DNA of 13,022 nucleotides from an uncultured Clostridia bacterium (GCA_947175655.1 CAMWNQ010000036.1:1-13022); one strand, 5' to 3'; shown: positions 1 to 7,526, numbered from the stretch's first letter. Notes: generated from the letters alone by a model not told the origin. A program made the numbers and translations.

Positions 1-34
1 ATATTATATTATATAAAAACAGGAGAGATAAAAA

Positions 35-391
35 ATGCTTATAAGAATTACAGGGGAATTTGAAACGGCAGATATTGCTGAAATTGTTTCCGGAAGAATA
101 AAATCTAGTGTAAAAGGCATAAGAAGAACAGGTATCATATATAATCGTGAGGCTAATGCCCTCAACGGTTTTGAACATAAAACAAAATTCACACTTCTTC
201 CGACTGCTATTACTTCACAGAATTATTTTACTGCTGTTATGGAAAGTGATATATCTGTTGATATGATTGAAGAACCTAAGCGAAGAAGCAATGCATATCT
301 TTATATTATATGTGAATCTGAATCAGCAAATAATGTAAAATCTCTGATGTCAGCATTCGGAGGAACACAAATAAAAGTTTCTGAGTCATAA
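35..391 (+). CDS. Unrecognised 118-residue protein
   Basis: I do not recognise the family. The ATG at 35 has a clear ribosome site (AGGAG at 21-25, 9 nt upstream), and a hairpin with a short T-run follows the stop, so this looks like a real gene and the last of its transcript. The protein is soluble, with no signal peptide, membrane segment or cysteine cluster. It opens with a beta-like segment (MLIRITGEFETADIAE), has a basic middle (KSSVKGIRRTG) and ends in an alternating hydrophobic strand and helix (AYLYIICESESANNVKSLMSAFGG). This pattern suggests a small alpha/beta fold, but no catalytic motif is visible. Its promoter lies outside the window, so it could be the tail of an operon. Its neighbour is an S1 RNA-binding protein, about 150 bp away and beyond the terminator, which gives little functional guidance. 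Confidence 0.75.
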   Translation: MLIRITGEFETADIAEIVSGRIKSSVKGIRRTGIIYNREANALNGFEHKTKFTLLPTAITSQNYFTAVMESDISVDMIEEPKRRSNAYLYIICESESANNVKSLMSAFGGTQIKVSES

Positions 392-397
392 ATTACA

Positions 398-430
398 GCT
401 CCGGCAGAAAATTTTCTGTCGGAGTTTTAT
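398..430 (+). terminator. Intrinsic terminator after the 118-residue gene
   Basis: A 12-bp stem (399-410 with 413-424, one G-T pair) is formed by CTCCGGCAGAAA and TTTCTGTCGGAG. Since the arms are separated by only two bases, the real loop is probably the central AATT or wider. TTTTATTAA follows. The stem is strong and the T-run short, so this is a moderate terminator. It starts 7 nt after the stop codon. Confidence 0.6.
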
Positions 431-540
431 TAATATTAATCCGGCATATTTTAATAAGATATTGCATAAATATTTATCAGCGGAAATTAAAAAAATACAT
501 CTTTAAATATTTCTGATTATTTTCTAATATGGAGGACAAA

Positions 541-1464
541 ATGGAGAAATTCAAACCTGAGGGCTGTTTATTTGCATCAGCTGAAAACAGATATTATATT
601 AGTTCTTTAGAGGGACTTAACAAAGCAATTGAAAAAGGTGAGACTCTTGAAGCAAGAGCATCAATATGTGACAGTGAACATAATCTGATTGTTGAGCTTC
701 CCTGTATGAAAGGCATTATAAAACGTGAAGAAGGAGCAGTGGGCATATCTGAGGGATATACAAGGGATATTGCACTTATTTCACGTGTAAATAAATATGT
801 ATGCTTTAAAGTTATTTCGATTGAAACTGATGAAAACGGTGAAAAATATGCTGTACTTTCAAGAAAAAAGGCACAGCAGGAATGTTATAAAAAATACATA
901 AAACCTCTTTCTGCCGGTGATATTATAGATGCTCGTGTAACGCATCTGGAACAGTTTGGTTGTTTTGTGGATATAGGCTGTGGTATACCGTCTCTTATAC
1001 CGATTGATACAATATCAGTTTCAAGAATTTCACACCCGTCCGACAGATTCGTAAACGGTCAGGATATAAAAGTAATTGTAAAAAGCAATGAAAACGGCAG
1101 AATATGTCTGACTCATAAAGAATTACTTGGGACGTGGTCAGAAAATGCAAGTCTTTTTAAAACCGGAGAAACTGTATCAGGAATAATACGTTCTGTAGAA
1201 GATTATGGCATTTTTGTTGAACTTACACCTAATCTTGCAGGGCTTGCAGAACCTAGACCAAATGTCAAAGCAGGTCAGCAGGTGAGTGTGTATATCAAGG
1301 CATTAATTCCAGAAAAAATGAAAGTAAAGCTTATAATAGTAGATGTATGTGATGATACAGAAAGATTTGATAGCTGTAAATATTTCATAGATGATTCTCA
1401 TATTTCACACTGGGTTTATACACCTCCAGAATCTTCAAAGCTTATTGAAACTAACTTCAGATAA
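541..1464 (+). CDS. S1-domain RNA-binding protein (ribosomal protein S1-like)
   Basis: This 307-residue protein has three S1 (OB-fold) units. Residues about 36-110 form a diverged first unit, about 124-196 a canonical one (GDIIDARVTHLEQFGCFVDI ... ISHPSDRF ... NGRICLTHKEL), and about 208-268 another (GETVSGIIRSVEDYGIFVEL). The GxFV/GIFVEL strand and the IxHxSDRF-type segment are typical RNA-binding S1 features. Many Clostridia carry such short S1-like proteins, often annotated as 30S ribosomal protein S1; they bind single-stranded RNA and may help mRNA reach the ribosome. An in-frame ATG at 529 exists, but GGAGG at 531-535 overlaps it and sits 5 nt before the ATG at 541, so 541 is chosen. I see no convincing promoter in 430-530. 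A bidirectional terminator follows the stop. The exact role is uncertain. Confidence 0.85.
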   Translation: MEKFKPEGCLFASAENRYYISSLEGLNKAIEKGETLEARASICDSEHNLIVELPCMKGIIKREEGAVGISEGYTRDIALISRVNKYVCFKVISIETDENGEKYAVLSRKKAQQECYKKYIKPLSAGDIIDARVTHLEQFGCFVDIGCGIPSLIPIDTISVSRISHPSDRFVNGQDIKVIVKSNENGRICLTHKELLGTWSENASLFKTGETVSGIIRSVEDYGIFVELTPNLAGLAEPRPNVKAGQQVSVYIKALIPEKMKVKLIIVDVCDDTERFDSCKYFIDDSHISHWVYTPPESSKLIETNFR

Positions 1465-1474
1465 TGATAAAAAA

Positions 1475-1506
1475 ACAGGAGCTTTTCAGCTCCTGTAATT
1501 TTTTTA
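1475..1506. terminator. Bidirectional intrinsic terminator between the S1 gene and ispE
   Basis: ACAGGAGC (1475-1482) pairs with GCTCCTGT (1489-1496) around a 6-base loop. On the plus strand AATTTTTTT follows. On the minus strand the stem is followed by seven T's (complement of the A-run at 1469-1475). It therefore serves the S1 gene and the convergent four-gene unit that ends in ispE. Confidence 0.85.
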
Positions 1507-2373
1507 ATTTTTGATGATAAATGCAGTATCAACAGTTCTGCATACTTCTGAATAGAATCCCTGACTTTTAAGAATGTCACGGCATTTTAAAGCATCATTC
1601 ATACTTTGAAATTGACCAAATACGGCAGAACCGCTACCAGTCATAACAGAATTTAAAGCATCATTTTCAGTCATAACAGATTTTATAGTATATACTGTTT
1701 CAGGATTATCAACCTGTTCAAAAATATTGCTGTAGTATTTATATGCATCATCTCTGCCGGACTTTATAGTATCAAGAAGTTTTTTTGTTTCAGGGTGTAC
1801 GGGATTTTCGAGCATATCAATATTTTTATATGCCTGTGGAGTAGATATGCCGTCTTTTCCCTTTGCAATCAGGATTATTTTATCTGCAAGGTCATTAATT
1901 TTTGTAAGCTTATCACCTATATTTTCTGCAAAAGCAGTTCCACCCATAAGAAAAAAAGGTACATCAGCACCAAGTCTGGAAGCATATGGAAGCATATCAT
2001 CAAAGCTGTATTCTGTTTTTAATAGCTTGTTTAGTATGAAGAATATACAAGCACCGTCCGAACTTCCTCCGCCCATTCCTGCCTGAGACGGAATATTTTT
2101 TATAATATTTATCTTACAGCCGAATTCAAGACCGCTCATCTCTTTAAAGAGAAGTACGGCTTTATAGGCTATATTTTTTGCATCACAGGGAATGTTTGAA
2201 TCTGAACATTCCAGAACGATATTATTTCCTTCGGTAAGCTCTAGAGAAACAGTATCATAAATGCTTATTGTCTGAAAAATGCTTTCCAGAGTATGATAGC
2301 CATCAGGGAGTTTTCCTGTTACATCAAGACTGAGATTTATTTTTGCGGAAGTATTTACAGTAAGCTTATTCAT
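1504..2373 (-). CDS. ispE: 4-diphosphocytidyl-2-C-methyl-D-erythritol kinase
   Basis: IspE uses ATP to phosphorylate the 2-hydroxyl of CDP-methylerythritol, a cytosolic step of the MEP route to isoprenoid precursors. The 289-residue length fits the family. The GHMP-kinase marks are all present: AKINLSLDVTGKLPDGYH near residues 10-27 with K11, the glycine-rich ATP loop PSQAGMGGGSSDGA at about 95-108, catalytic Asp D137 in GADVPFF, and a C-terminal GSGSAVFG loop. Its ATG lies inside the end of the aminotransferase gene (8-nt overlap, ATGAATAA), so it is probably translated by coupling; only a weak AAAGG lies upstream. It is the last gene of the hisJ-lrp-aminotransferase-ispE unit. The link to amino-acid genes is positional, not pathway-based. 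Confidence 0.95.
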   Translation of the reverse strand: MNKLTVNTSAKINLSLDVTGKLPDGYHTLESIFQTISIYDTVSLELTEGNNIVLECSDSNIPCDAKNIAYKAVLLFKEMSGLEFGCKINIIKNIPSQAGMGGGSSDGACIFFILNKLLKTEYSFDDMLPYASRLGADVPFFLMGGTAFAENIGDKLTKINDLADKIILIAKGKDGISTPQAYKNIDMLENPVHPETKKLLDTIKSGRDDAYKYYSNIFEQVDNPETVYTIKSVMTENDALNSVMTGSGSAVFGQFQSMNDALKCRDILKSQGFYSEVCRTVDTAFIIKN

Positions 2374-3556
2374 TTTTATCAGCCTTTATCTTATTTACAA
2401 AACTTTCCATTCTGCTTATTGCCTCTGTGAGATGTTTTAAAGAATAAGCATATGAAATTCTTATAAATCCCTCACCGCATTCACCGAAAGCATTACCTGG
2501 AACACAAGCTACATTTTCTTCATCAAGAAGTCTTTCACAGAATTCTTCACTTGTAAGACCAGTACTTTTTATGCAAGGGAATACATAAAATGCACCTTCT
2601 GGATTAAAGCATTCAAGACCGATTCTGTTTAATTCGTGAACCAGAAAACGTCGTCTTCTGTCATATTCATCAGCCATTTTTTTAATCTCATTGTCACAGG
2701 AATTGAGAGCCTCAATAGCAGCGTTCTGACTTATAAAAGGACTGCACATTATAGCATACTGATGAATTTTTACAAGCTGGCTGACAATTTCCCTTGGAGC
2801 AGTAAGATATCCGAGTCTCCAGCCGGTCATTGCATATGCCTTTGAAAAACCGTTTACATAAATGGTACGTTCTCTCATACCTTCAATCTGAATTATGGAG
2901 TAATGTTCTCTTCCGTATGTAAGCTCTGAATATATTTCATCAGTGAGAACTATTATATTAGTATCACGGATAACATCAGCAATTTTTTCCAAATCTTCTT
3001 TTGTCATAATAGCCCCTGTAGGATTGTTAGGGAAAGGCAGAATAAGAAGTTTGGTTTTATCAGTGATTTTACCTTCCAAATCTTCCGGAGTGAGTTTGAA
3101 GTTATTTTCAATCTTAGTCGGAACAGGTACAGCTACACCGCCAATCAATTCAACAAGAGGTGCATAACATACAAAACTTGGTTCAACTACAAGAACTTCA
3201 TCACCTGTATCTATTAATGCACGTAATGCGAGGTCGATAGCTTCTGAACCTCCGACAGTTACTATTACTTCATCTTCACTGTCGTATGAAGTATGAAATT
3301 TTCTTTCAATGTAATTACATATAGCACTTCTGAGAGGTTCAATACCCTTATTTGCACCATATATAATTTTTTTTCTTTCAAGAGTCTGAATAGCTGATTT
3401 TCTTATAGCCCAAGGAGTTGAAAAGTCAGGTTCACCAACTCCAAGGCTTATAACATCTTTTTTAGTAGCAGCAATATCAAAAAACTTTCTTATACCGGAA
3501 GGTTTCATTTTCTTTACTTTTTCTGATAAAGCTTTATTATAATCAATCACGGACAA
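2366..3556 (-). CDS. Class I/II PLP-dependent aminotransferase (aspartate/aromatic type)
   Basis: A 396-residue fold-type I aminotransferase that moves amino groups between an amino acid and a 2-oxo acid in the cytosol. Visible PLP-site features are YGANKG near 66-71, the PNNPTGA turn (N178), D206 and Y209 in LTDEIYS, the Schiff-base lysine K239 in GFSKAYAMTGWRLGY, and the carboxylate-binding arginine R366 in FIRISYA. The KPSGIRKFFD opening is typical of Clostridial proteins annotated as aspartate aminotransferase. No ATG is available near the start. TTG at 3556 is preferred because AAAGGGG (3563-3569) lies 6 nt before it; GTG at 3550 is the alternative. The start overlaps the end of the Lrp gene by 10 nt. 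The adjacent Lrp/AsnC gene suggests local amino-acid-responsive control. Substrate is not decided by the sequence. Confidence 0.92.
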   Translation of the reverse strand: MSVIDYNKALSEKVKKMKPSGIRKFFDIAATKKDVISLGVGEPDFSTPWAIRKSAIQTLERKKIIYGANKGIEPLRSAICNYIERKFHTSYDSEDEVIVTVGGSEAIDLALRALIDTGDEVLVVEPSFVCYAPLVELIGGVAVPVPTKIENNFKLTPEDLEGKITDKTKLLILPFPNNPTGAIMTKEDLEKIADVIRDTNIIVLTDEIYSELTYGREHYSIIQIEGMRERTIYVNGFSKAYAMTGWRLGYLTAPREIVSQLVKIHQYAIMCSPFISQNAAIEALNSCDNEIKKMADEYDRRRRFLVHELNRIGLECFNPEGAFYVFPCIKSTGLTSEEFCERLLDEENVACVPGNAFGECGEGFIRISYAYSLKHLTEAISRMESFVNKIKADKNE

Positions 3557-4026
3557 ACAAAGCCCCTTTCATCAATATCTTCTTCTTCAATGAAGATACC
3601 TTTTTCTTTATATTTTTTGAGAATGAAGTGAGTAGCAGTAGAAATAACGCCGTCTATTGCGGAAAGCTTTTCCGATACAAACAATGCGACTTCCTTAAGA
3701 TTTCTGCCTGTAACTTCTATAGCAAGGTCATATGAACCTGACATCAGAGAAACACTTTCAACTTCATCATACATCATTATAGTTTTTGCGATTACATCAA
3801 AACCACAGTCTTTCTGTGGAGTAACTTTAAGTTCGATAGTGGCAGTAACCTGAGATGTATCGTAAATTTCTTCATTGAGGATAACGCTGTATCCCTTTAT
3901 AATGCCTTTGTCTTCAAGTTCCTTAATCTGAGAAGAAACTTCAGCTTCAGAAATTCCGAGCATATCCGCTATTTGAGAATTTGAGAATCTAGCATTCTGC
4001 TTTAAGATTTCGATGATTTTATTCAT
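3547..4026 (-). CDS. Lrp/AsnC-family transcriptional regulator
   Basis: A 159-residue regulator with an N-terminal winged helix-turn-helix (about 1-50: NARFSNSQIADMLGISEAEV, then a KELEDKGIIKGYS wing) and a C-terminal RAM ligand-binding domain (about 60-140) with the usual GSYDLAIEVTG loop at 97-107. Family members form dimers to octamers and sense amino acids. It sits 21 nt after the PHP phosphatase gene and overlaps the aminotransferase start by 10 nt, so it most likely controls this unit. GAAGGGA at 4037-4043 is the ribosome site. An acidic tail after residue 144 (EEEDIDERG) extends beyond the RAM domain and overlaps the downstream start. Confidence 0.92.
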   Translation of the reverse strand: MNKIIEILKQNARFSNSQIADMLGISEAEVSSQIKELEDKGIIKGYSVILNEEIYDTSQVTATIELKVTPQKDCGFDVIAKTIMMYDEVESVSLMSGSYDLAIEVTGRNLKEVALFVSEKLSAIDGVISTATHFILKKYKEKGIFIEEEDIDERGFVCP

Positions 4027-4047
4027 AGTAAAAAAATCCCTTCTTTA

Positions 4048-4908
4048 TCAGTTATTTATTTTTATAAAAACAGGCTTACGCTGTTTAAAATAGCAAATGT
4101 AATCAAAACCGGCATCAATGGCAAGGGCAGTACCTTTTTCGATTCCTGACCCTAAATCTTCGACAGTATGGGCATCAGAACCGATTGTAATAAGTTCACC
4201 GCCAAGCTGACGGAACATTTTTGCATATTTCAGATTCGGGAATGTCTGACCATATGACTGTCTTAAACCGGAAGTATTTATTTCAATGCCTTTGTCTTTC
4301 TGGATAAGTTTTTTGAAACTGTCTTCTATCAGGGAATCCCAGTGTGATATATCAATATCATATCCAAGAGCATTATACATATACCTTAAATTATATGTAA
4401 GATGACCTAAAACATCAAATTTACCCCATTCACAAAGCTTATTTATTTCAATAAAATACTTTTCAAGAAGCTGTTGTATATCATATTCACTGTACTCCCC
4501 ATAATTGAGAAAACAGAAATCCTCTGTCCTTGGGAGCTGGTGCATAGAACCTATTATAAAATCAAGGCGGTTGTCGTTTACAACTTTTTCAGCAATTTCA
4601 AGGGTTTCAGAATCGTGGGTAGCCTGACCCAGTTCAACACCGCATATAAGATTTATTTTATCTTTATATTTTTCTTTCAGTGCAGTTACAGCAGTTACAG
4701 AATTTTCAAAATCCTTCCCGAAATCATAAAATTTATACCAGTTTTCACCAGTATAATGATTTTCCGGATACCATCTGTTACATTCGCAGTGGTCAGTTAC
4801 AGCATATGCAGTAAGTCCCAGAGATATTGCCTTTTCAATCATTTTATTTATATCTGCCTCGGAATCAACAGAAAATTCCGTATGAGTATGGCAGTCTGTC
4901 AAATTCAT
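4048..4908 (-). CDS. hisJ: PHP-domain histidinol-phosphatase (HisJ/HisK family)
   Basis: A 286-residue PHP metallohydrolase, predicted to remove phosphate from L-histidinol phosphate in histidine synthesis. Metal-ligand motifs appear in family order: DCHTH (H7, H9), VTDHCE (H40), CGVELG (E92), IIGSMHQ (H123), DVLGHLTY (H169) and TIGSDAH (D245, H247). The ATG at 4908 is chosen because AGGTGA lies about 6 nt before it; a GTG at 4917 would add three residues but sits within that ribosome site. It is the first gene of the minus-strand unit, with its own promoter. No other histidine gene is in the window, and PHP proteins also act on other phosphoesters, so the substrate is a family-level prediction. 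Confidence 0.85.
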   Translation of the reverse strand: MNLTDCHTHTEFSVDSEADINKMIEKAISLGLTAYAVTDHCECNRWYPENHYTGENWYKFYDFGKDFENSVTAVTALKEKYKDKINLICGVELGQATHDSETLEIAEKVVNDNRLDFIIGSMHQLPRTEDFCFLNYGEYSEYDIQQLLEKYFIEINKLCEWGKFDVLGHLTYNLRYMYNALGYDIDISHWDSLIEDSFKKLIQKDKGIEINTSGLRQSYGQTFPNLKYAKMFRQLGGELITIGSDAHTVEDLGSGIEKGTALAIDAGFDYICYFKQRKPVFIKINN

Positions 4909-4945
4909 TTTTATCACCTGAATTTTAAATTAGTAATTACTCATT

Positions 4946-4974
4946 ATTATATAACATCTTTTTTCTGAATTCAA
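4946..4974 (-). promoter_or_regulatory. Promoter of the hisJ-lrp-aminotransferase-ispE unit
   Basis: Read on the minus strand, TTGAAT (4969-4974) and a perfect TATAAT (4946-4951) are separated by 17 nt. The -10 lies about 38 nt upstream of the hisJ start codon. No other convincing promoter or terminator is seen inside the four-gene unit. Confidence 0.6.
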
Positions 4975-5036
4975 TAGATTTTGAAAAAAAATACAGTAAA
5001 AAAATAAAATTATATATATCCTCTTTATTTTTTCAG

Positions 5037-5052
5037 TATAATGTGATATAAT
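5037..5052 (+). promoter_or_regulatory. -10 elements upstream of the ACT-domain gene
   Basis: Two TATAAT hexamers lie 10 bp apart (5037-5042 and 5047-5052). The second is preceded by TGA, giving an extended -10 (TGATATAAT) like those of other genes here. No good -35 lies at 16-18 nt from either. The second is the likelier one and would give a leader of about 30 nt before the GGAGG at 5070-5074. Confidence 0.45.
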
Positions 5053-5083
5053 GGTATAAATATTTTTTTGGAGGTATTTTTTT

Positions 5084-5353
5084 ATGAAGGCAGTTATAAC
5101 AGTTATCGGAAAAGATAATGTTGGAATTCTTAGCAAGGTAAGTGGCATATGTGCTGAATGTCACGCAAATGTCATTGAAGTTACACAGAGTGTTTTACAG
5201 GATATGTTTGCAATGATTATGCTTGCGGATATATCACAGCTTGAGGGTGATTTTTCTGCACTTGTTGACAAGATGAATGTACTTGGAGAAAGTCTCGGAC
5301 TCTCAATACATACAATGCACGAAGATATTTTCAACTCGATGCATAAAATATAA
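5084..5353 (+). CDS. Free-standing ACT-domain protein (UPF0237 type)
   Basis: An 89-residue protein made of one ACT domain (beta-alpha-beta-beta-alpha-beta). It has the KAVITVIGKDNVGILSKVSG opening, an N-V-I-E-V-T-Q-S strand, and the MFAMIMLADIS core. ACT domains usually bind amino acids or other small ligands at dimer interfaces. GGAGG at 5070-5074 lies 9 nt before the ATG. It is followed 41 nt later by a UPF0210/DUF711 gene; this two-gene order is conserved in many Firmicutes and some archaea, which implies a joint role. The likely reading is that this protein is the ligand-sensing partner of the larger one, but no ligand or activity can be read from the sequence. Confidence 0.88.
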   Translation: MKAVITVIGKDNVGILSKVSGICAECHANVIEVTQSVLQDMFAMIMLADISQLEGDFSALVDKMNVLGESLGLSIHTMHEDIFNSMHKI

Positions 5354-5394
5354 TAATATTATAGCATTATAGCATATGAAAGGATTTTTTTAAA

Positions 5395-6753
5395 ATGCTC
5401 AATAAATATGATATTCTTGAAACTATAAGAATGATTCAGGACGAATGCCTTGACATCAGAACTATAACTATGGGAATTTCTCTTCTTGACTGTATAGACC
5501 CTGATATAGACAAAGCCTGTGCTAAAGTGTATGAAAAAATTACATCAAAGGCGGAAAAGCTTGTTGAAACAGGTCAGAAGATTGAAAAGGAATACGGAAT
5601 ACCTATTATAAACAAGAGAATAGCTGTAACTCCTGTTGCAATGCTTGCGTCAGCGTGTAAGGGAGAAAGTCCAGTAAAGTTTGCACTTGCACTCCAGAAA
5701 TGTGCTGATACCTGCGGAGTAAACTTTATAGGCGGATATTCTGCACTTGTTCAGAAAGGTTTCAGTGCCGGAGATATTGAACTTATAAAATCAATTCCGG
5801 AAGCACTTGCCGTTACTGATAATATCTGTTCTTCAGTAAATATCGGTTCAACAAGAACAGGTATAAATATGGATGCTGTAAAGCTTATGGGAGAAATAGT
5901 AAAGGAATCAGCTTTAAAGACTGCTGATAAGAATTGTATAGGTCCTGCAAAGCTTGTGGTGTTCTGCAATGCTCCTGAAGATAATCCGTTTATGGCAGGA
6001 GCTTTTCACGGTGTCGGAGAGCCGGACTGTGTTATCAATGTAGGAGTATCAGGGCCGGGCGTAGTACGTTCAGCACTTGTAAAATATCCTGATGCGTCAA
6101 TAGATGAGATAGCAAACATAATCAAGAAAACTGCGTTTAAGATTACTAGAATGGGACAGCTTGTTGGTTCAAGAGCATCAGAAATGCTTGGTGTACCATT
6201 CGGAATAGTTGACCTTTCACTTGCACCTACTCCAGCAGTAGGTGACAGCGTTGCACATATCCTTGAAGCAATAGGTCTTGAATGCTGTGGTACTCACGGT
6301 ACTACTGCGGCACTTGCTTTACTTAATGATGCTGTCAAAAAGGGAGGCGTTATGGCATCATCTCATATAGGCGGACTTTCAGGTGCATTTATTCCTGTTT
6401 CTGAAGATGCCGGAATGATTGATGCAGCTATAAACGGTACTCTTAAACTGGAAAAACTTGAAGCTATGACGGCAGTATGTTCTGTAGGACTTGATATGAT
6501 AGCTGTTCCAGGGGATATAACACCTTCCACTATTTCAGCAATAATTGCAGATGAAGCAGCAATAGGAATGGTAAACAACAAGACAACAGCAGTACGTATT
6601 ATTCCTGCTATAGGCAAAAAAGAAGGAGATATTCTTGAATTCGGCGGACTTCTCGGAAGTGGTCCTGTAATGCCGATAAACAATAAATCTTCTGAACAGT
6701 TTATCAGAAGAGGCGGACGTATTCCAGCACCTATGCACAGTATTAAAAACTAA
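5395..6753 (+). CDS. UPF0210 / DUF711 (PFL-like) protein
   Basis: A 452-residue protein of the UPF0210/DUF711 family, annotated as PFL-like because its fold resembles glycyl-radical enzymes. It has no C-terminal glycyl-radical signature, so there is no sign that it acts as one. Typical segments are the N-terminal ETIRMIQDECLDIRTITMGI, the central NPFMAGAFHGVGEPDCVINV-GVSGPGVV stretch, GIVDLSLAPTPAVGDSVAHI, and the C-terminal GSGPVMPIN / FIRRGGRIPAP. Length is normal. It is cytosolic, with no signal peptide. GAAAGGA at 5378-5383 is the ribosome site. It is transcribed with the ACT-domain gene and ends at a strong bidirectional terminator. The biochemical role of the family is, to my knowledge, unknown. 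Confidence 0.9.
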   Translation: MLNKYDILETIRMIQDECLDIRTITMGISLLDCIDPDIDKACAKVYEKITSKAEKLVETGQKIEKEYGIPIINKRIAVTPVAMLASACKGESPVKFALALQKCADTCGVNFIGGYSALVQKGFSAGDIELIKSIPEALAVTDNICSSVNIGSTRTGINMDAVKLMGEIVKESALKTADKNCIGPAKLVVFCNAPEDNPFMAGAFHGVGEPDCVINVGVSGPGVVRSALVKYPDASIDEIANIIKKTAFKITRMGQLVGSRASEMLGVPFGIVDLSLAPTPAVGDSVAHILEAIGLECCGTHGTTAALALLNDAVKKGGVMASSHIGGLSGAFIPVSEDAGMIDAAINGTLKLEKLEAMTAVCSVGLDMIAVPGDITPSTISAIIADEAAIGMVNNKTTAVRIIPAIGKKEGDILEFGGLLGSGPVMPINNKSSEQFIRRGGRIPAPMHSIKN

Positions 6754-6762
6754 AAAAATTAC

Positions 6763-6790
6763 AAGCTCCCCTTTAAGGGGAGCTTTTTTT
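6763..6790. terminator. Bidirectional intrinsic terminator between the UPF0210 gene and the amidase
   Basis: A perfect 9-bp stem is formed by AAGCTCCCC (6763-6771) and GGGGAGCTT (6777-6785) with loop TTTAA. Seven T's (6784-6790) follow on the plus strand. On the minus strand GTAA and then seven T's follow. The amidase stop codon lies in the right-hand T-run (6789-6791), so the amidase message ends just past its stop. Confidence 0.9.
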
Positions 6791-7526
6791 ATATAACTAT
6801 AAAATCACTTTTTGCATATCCGGTAATGCCATTATAAAATACGACATACCAGCCATTAGTATTTCCATATACTGTAACTTCTGCATTATTCGGAATAGAG
6901 CCTATTATCGGACTGTTTGTTGACGGATAGCTTCTTATATTAAGACCTGAGCCATCTGTTACAACAACCCCCTGAATAACAGCACCAGCATTTACAAATG
7001 GAATTCCGAAGTAGTCACATAACGACTGTACAAGATTTTTTGCTATTGCATTAAGATTGTGTTTTATCCAAGCTTCATCATAATAGTTATCGTGATATCC
7101 GAGTTCGCAAAGTACCGCCGTAGCCTTTGTACGTGTAACTTCTCCAAGGGTGGTGGTTGGTACAGCATTTACTTTGTCTGGCATAGGATATATACTTTTC
7201 ATATTATTTGCTGTTATAGTTGCAAGTCTTTCGGAGCTTTCGCTCTGAGGTGCAAAATATATATCAACACCCCTGAGCTTTCCTGCAAGACTTTCAGGTG
7301 ATGCATTTGAATGGAGTGCGAAGTGAACGTCATAATAAGCTGAATTTGAATCACTTATAGCTCCGGATACATTTTTTGTCGGGTCATTTCTTACATAAGT
7401 TATACCGCTTGAACGCAGATATGGTTCCATTCGGTCAGCGATTAAATTCATATATAATTCCTCATTACCCTCAGTAGCATAAAGATTCCACTCCTGAGTT
7501 GAGGGACTTAAAAAAACTTTCGGCAT
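6789..7526 (-). CDS. N-acetylmuramoyl-L-alanine amidase (Amidase_3) with C-terminal SH3b domain
   Basis: A 245-residue predicted peptidoglycan hydrolase. Residues about 2-178 resemble the zinc-dependent Amidase_3 fold: DVHFALHSNAS (H72) matches the HxNA zinc motif, and LCELGYHDN (E141) matches the catalytic-Glu strand. Residues about 185-245 are a bacterial SH3 domain (GLNIRSYPSTNSPIIGSI ... NGWYVVFYNGITGYAKSDFI), usually a wall-binding module. The usual N-terminal GHGG with the first zinc His is replaced by SPSTQEWN. There is no signal peptide, so export, if any, is non-classical. ATG at 7526 is chosen because AAGGAGG (7534-7540) lies 7 nt upstream; a start at 7559 would add 11 residues. The ATG lies in one arm of a 15-bp inverted repeat. 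The gene follows the GH5 gene by about 75 nt. Confidence 0.85.
   Translation of the reverse strand: MPKVFLSPSTQEWNLYATEGNEELYMNLIADRMEPYLRSSGITYVRNDPTKNVSGAISDSNSAYYDVHFALHSNASPESLAGKLRGVDIYFAPQSESSERLATITANNMKSIYPMPDKVNAVPTTTLGEVTRTKATAVLCELGYHDNYYDEAWIKHNLNAIAKNLVQSLCDYFGIPFVNAGAVIQGVVVTDGSGLNIRSYPSTNSPIIGSIPNNAEVTVYGNTNGWYVVFYNGITGYAKSDFIVI

Noticed and set aside
529..540. ATG at 529 as start of the S1-domain gene
   Set aside because: The ATG overlaps the GGAGG at 531-535 and has no ribosome site of its own; the ATG at 541 fits better.
4474..4968. 164-codon plus-strand open frame opposite hisJ
   Set aside because: It is antisense to a strongly conserved PHP gene, has no family resemblance and no fitting ribosome site; it reflects low GC content on the opposite strand.
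4975..5036. AT-rich tract between hisJ and the ACT gene as a replication or regulatory element
   Set aside because: It contains only A/T runs and a short TA repeat, with no repeated boxes such as DnaA sites; it looks like ordinary divergent promoter DNA.
6363..6738. Two minus-strand frames opposite the UPF0210 gene
   Set aside because: Both lie wholly inside a conserved gene, overlap each other and lack ribosome sites.
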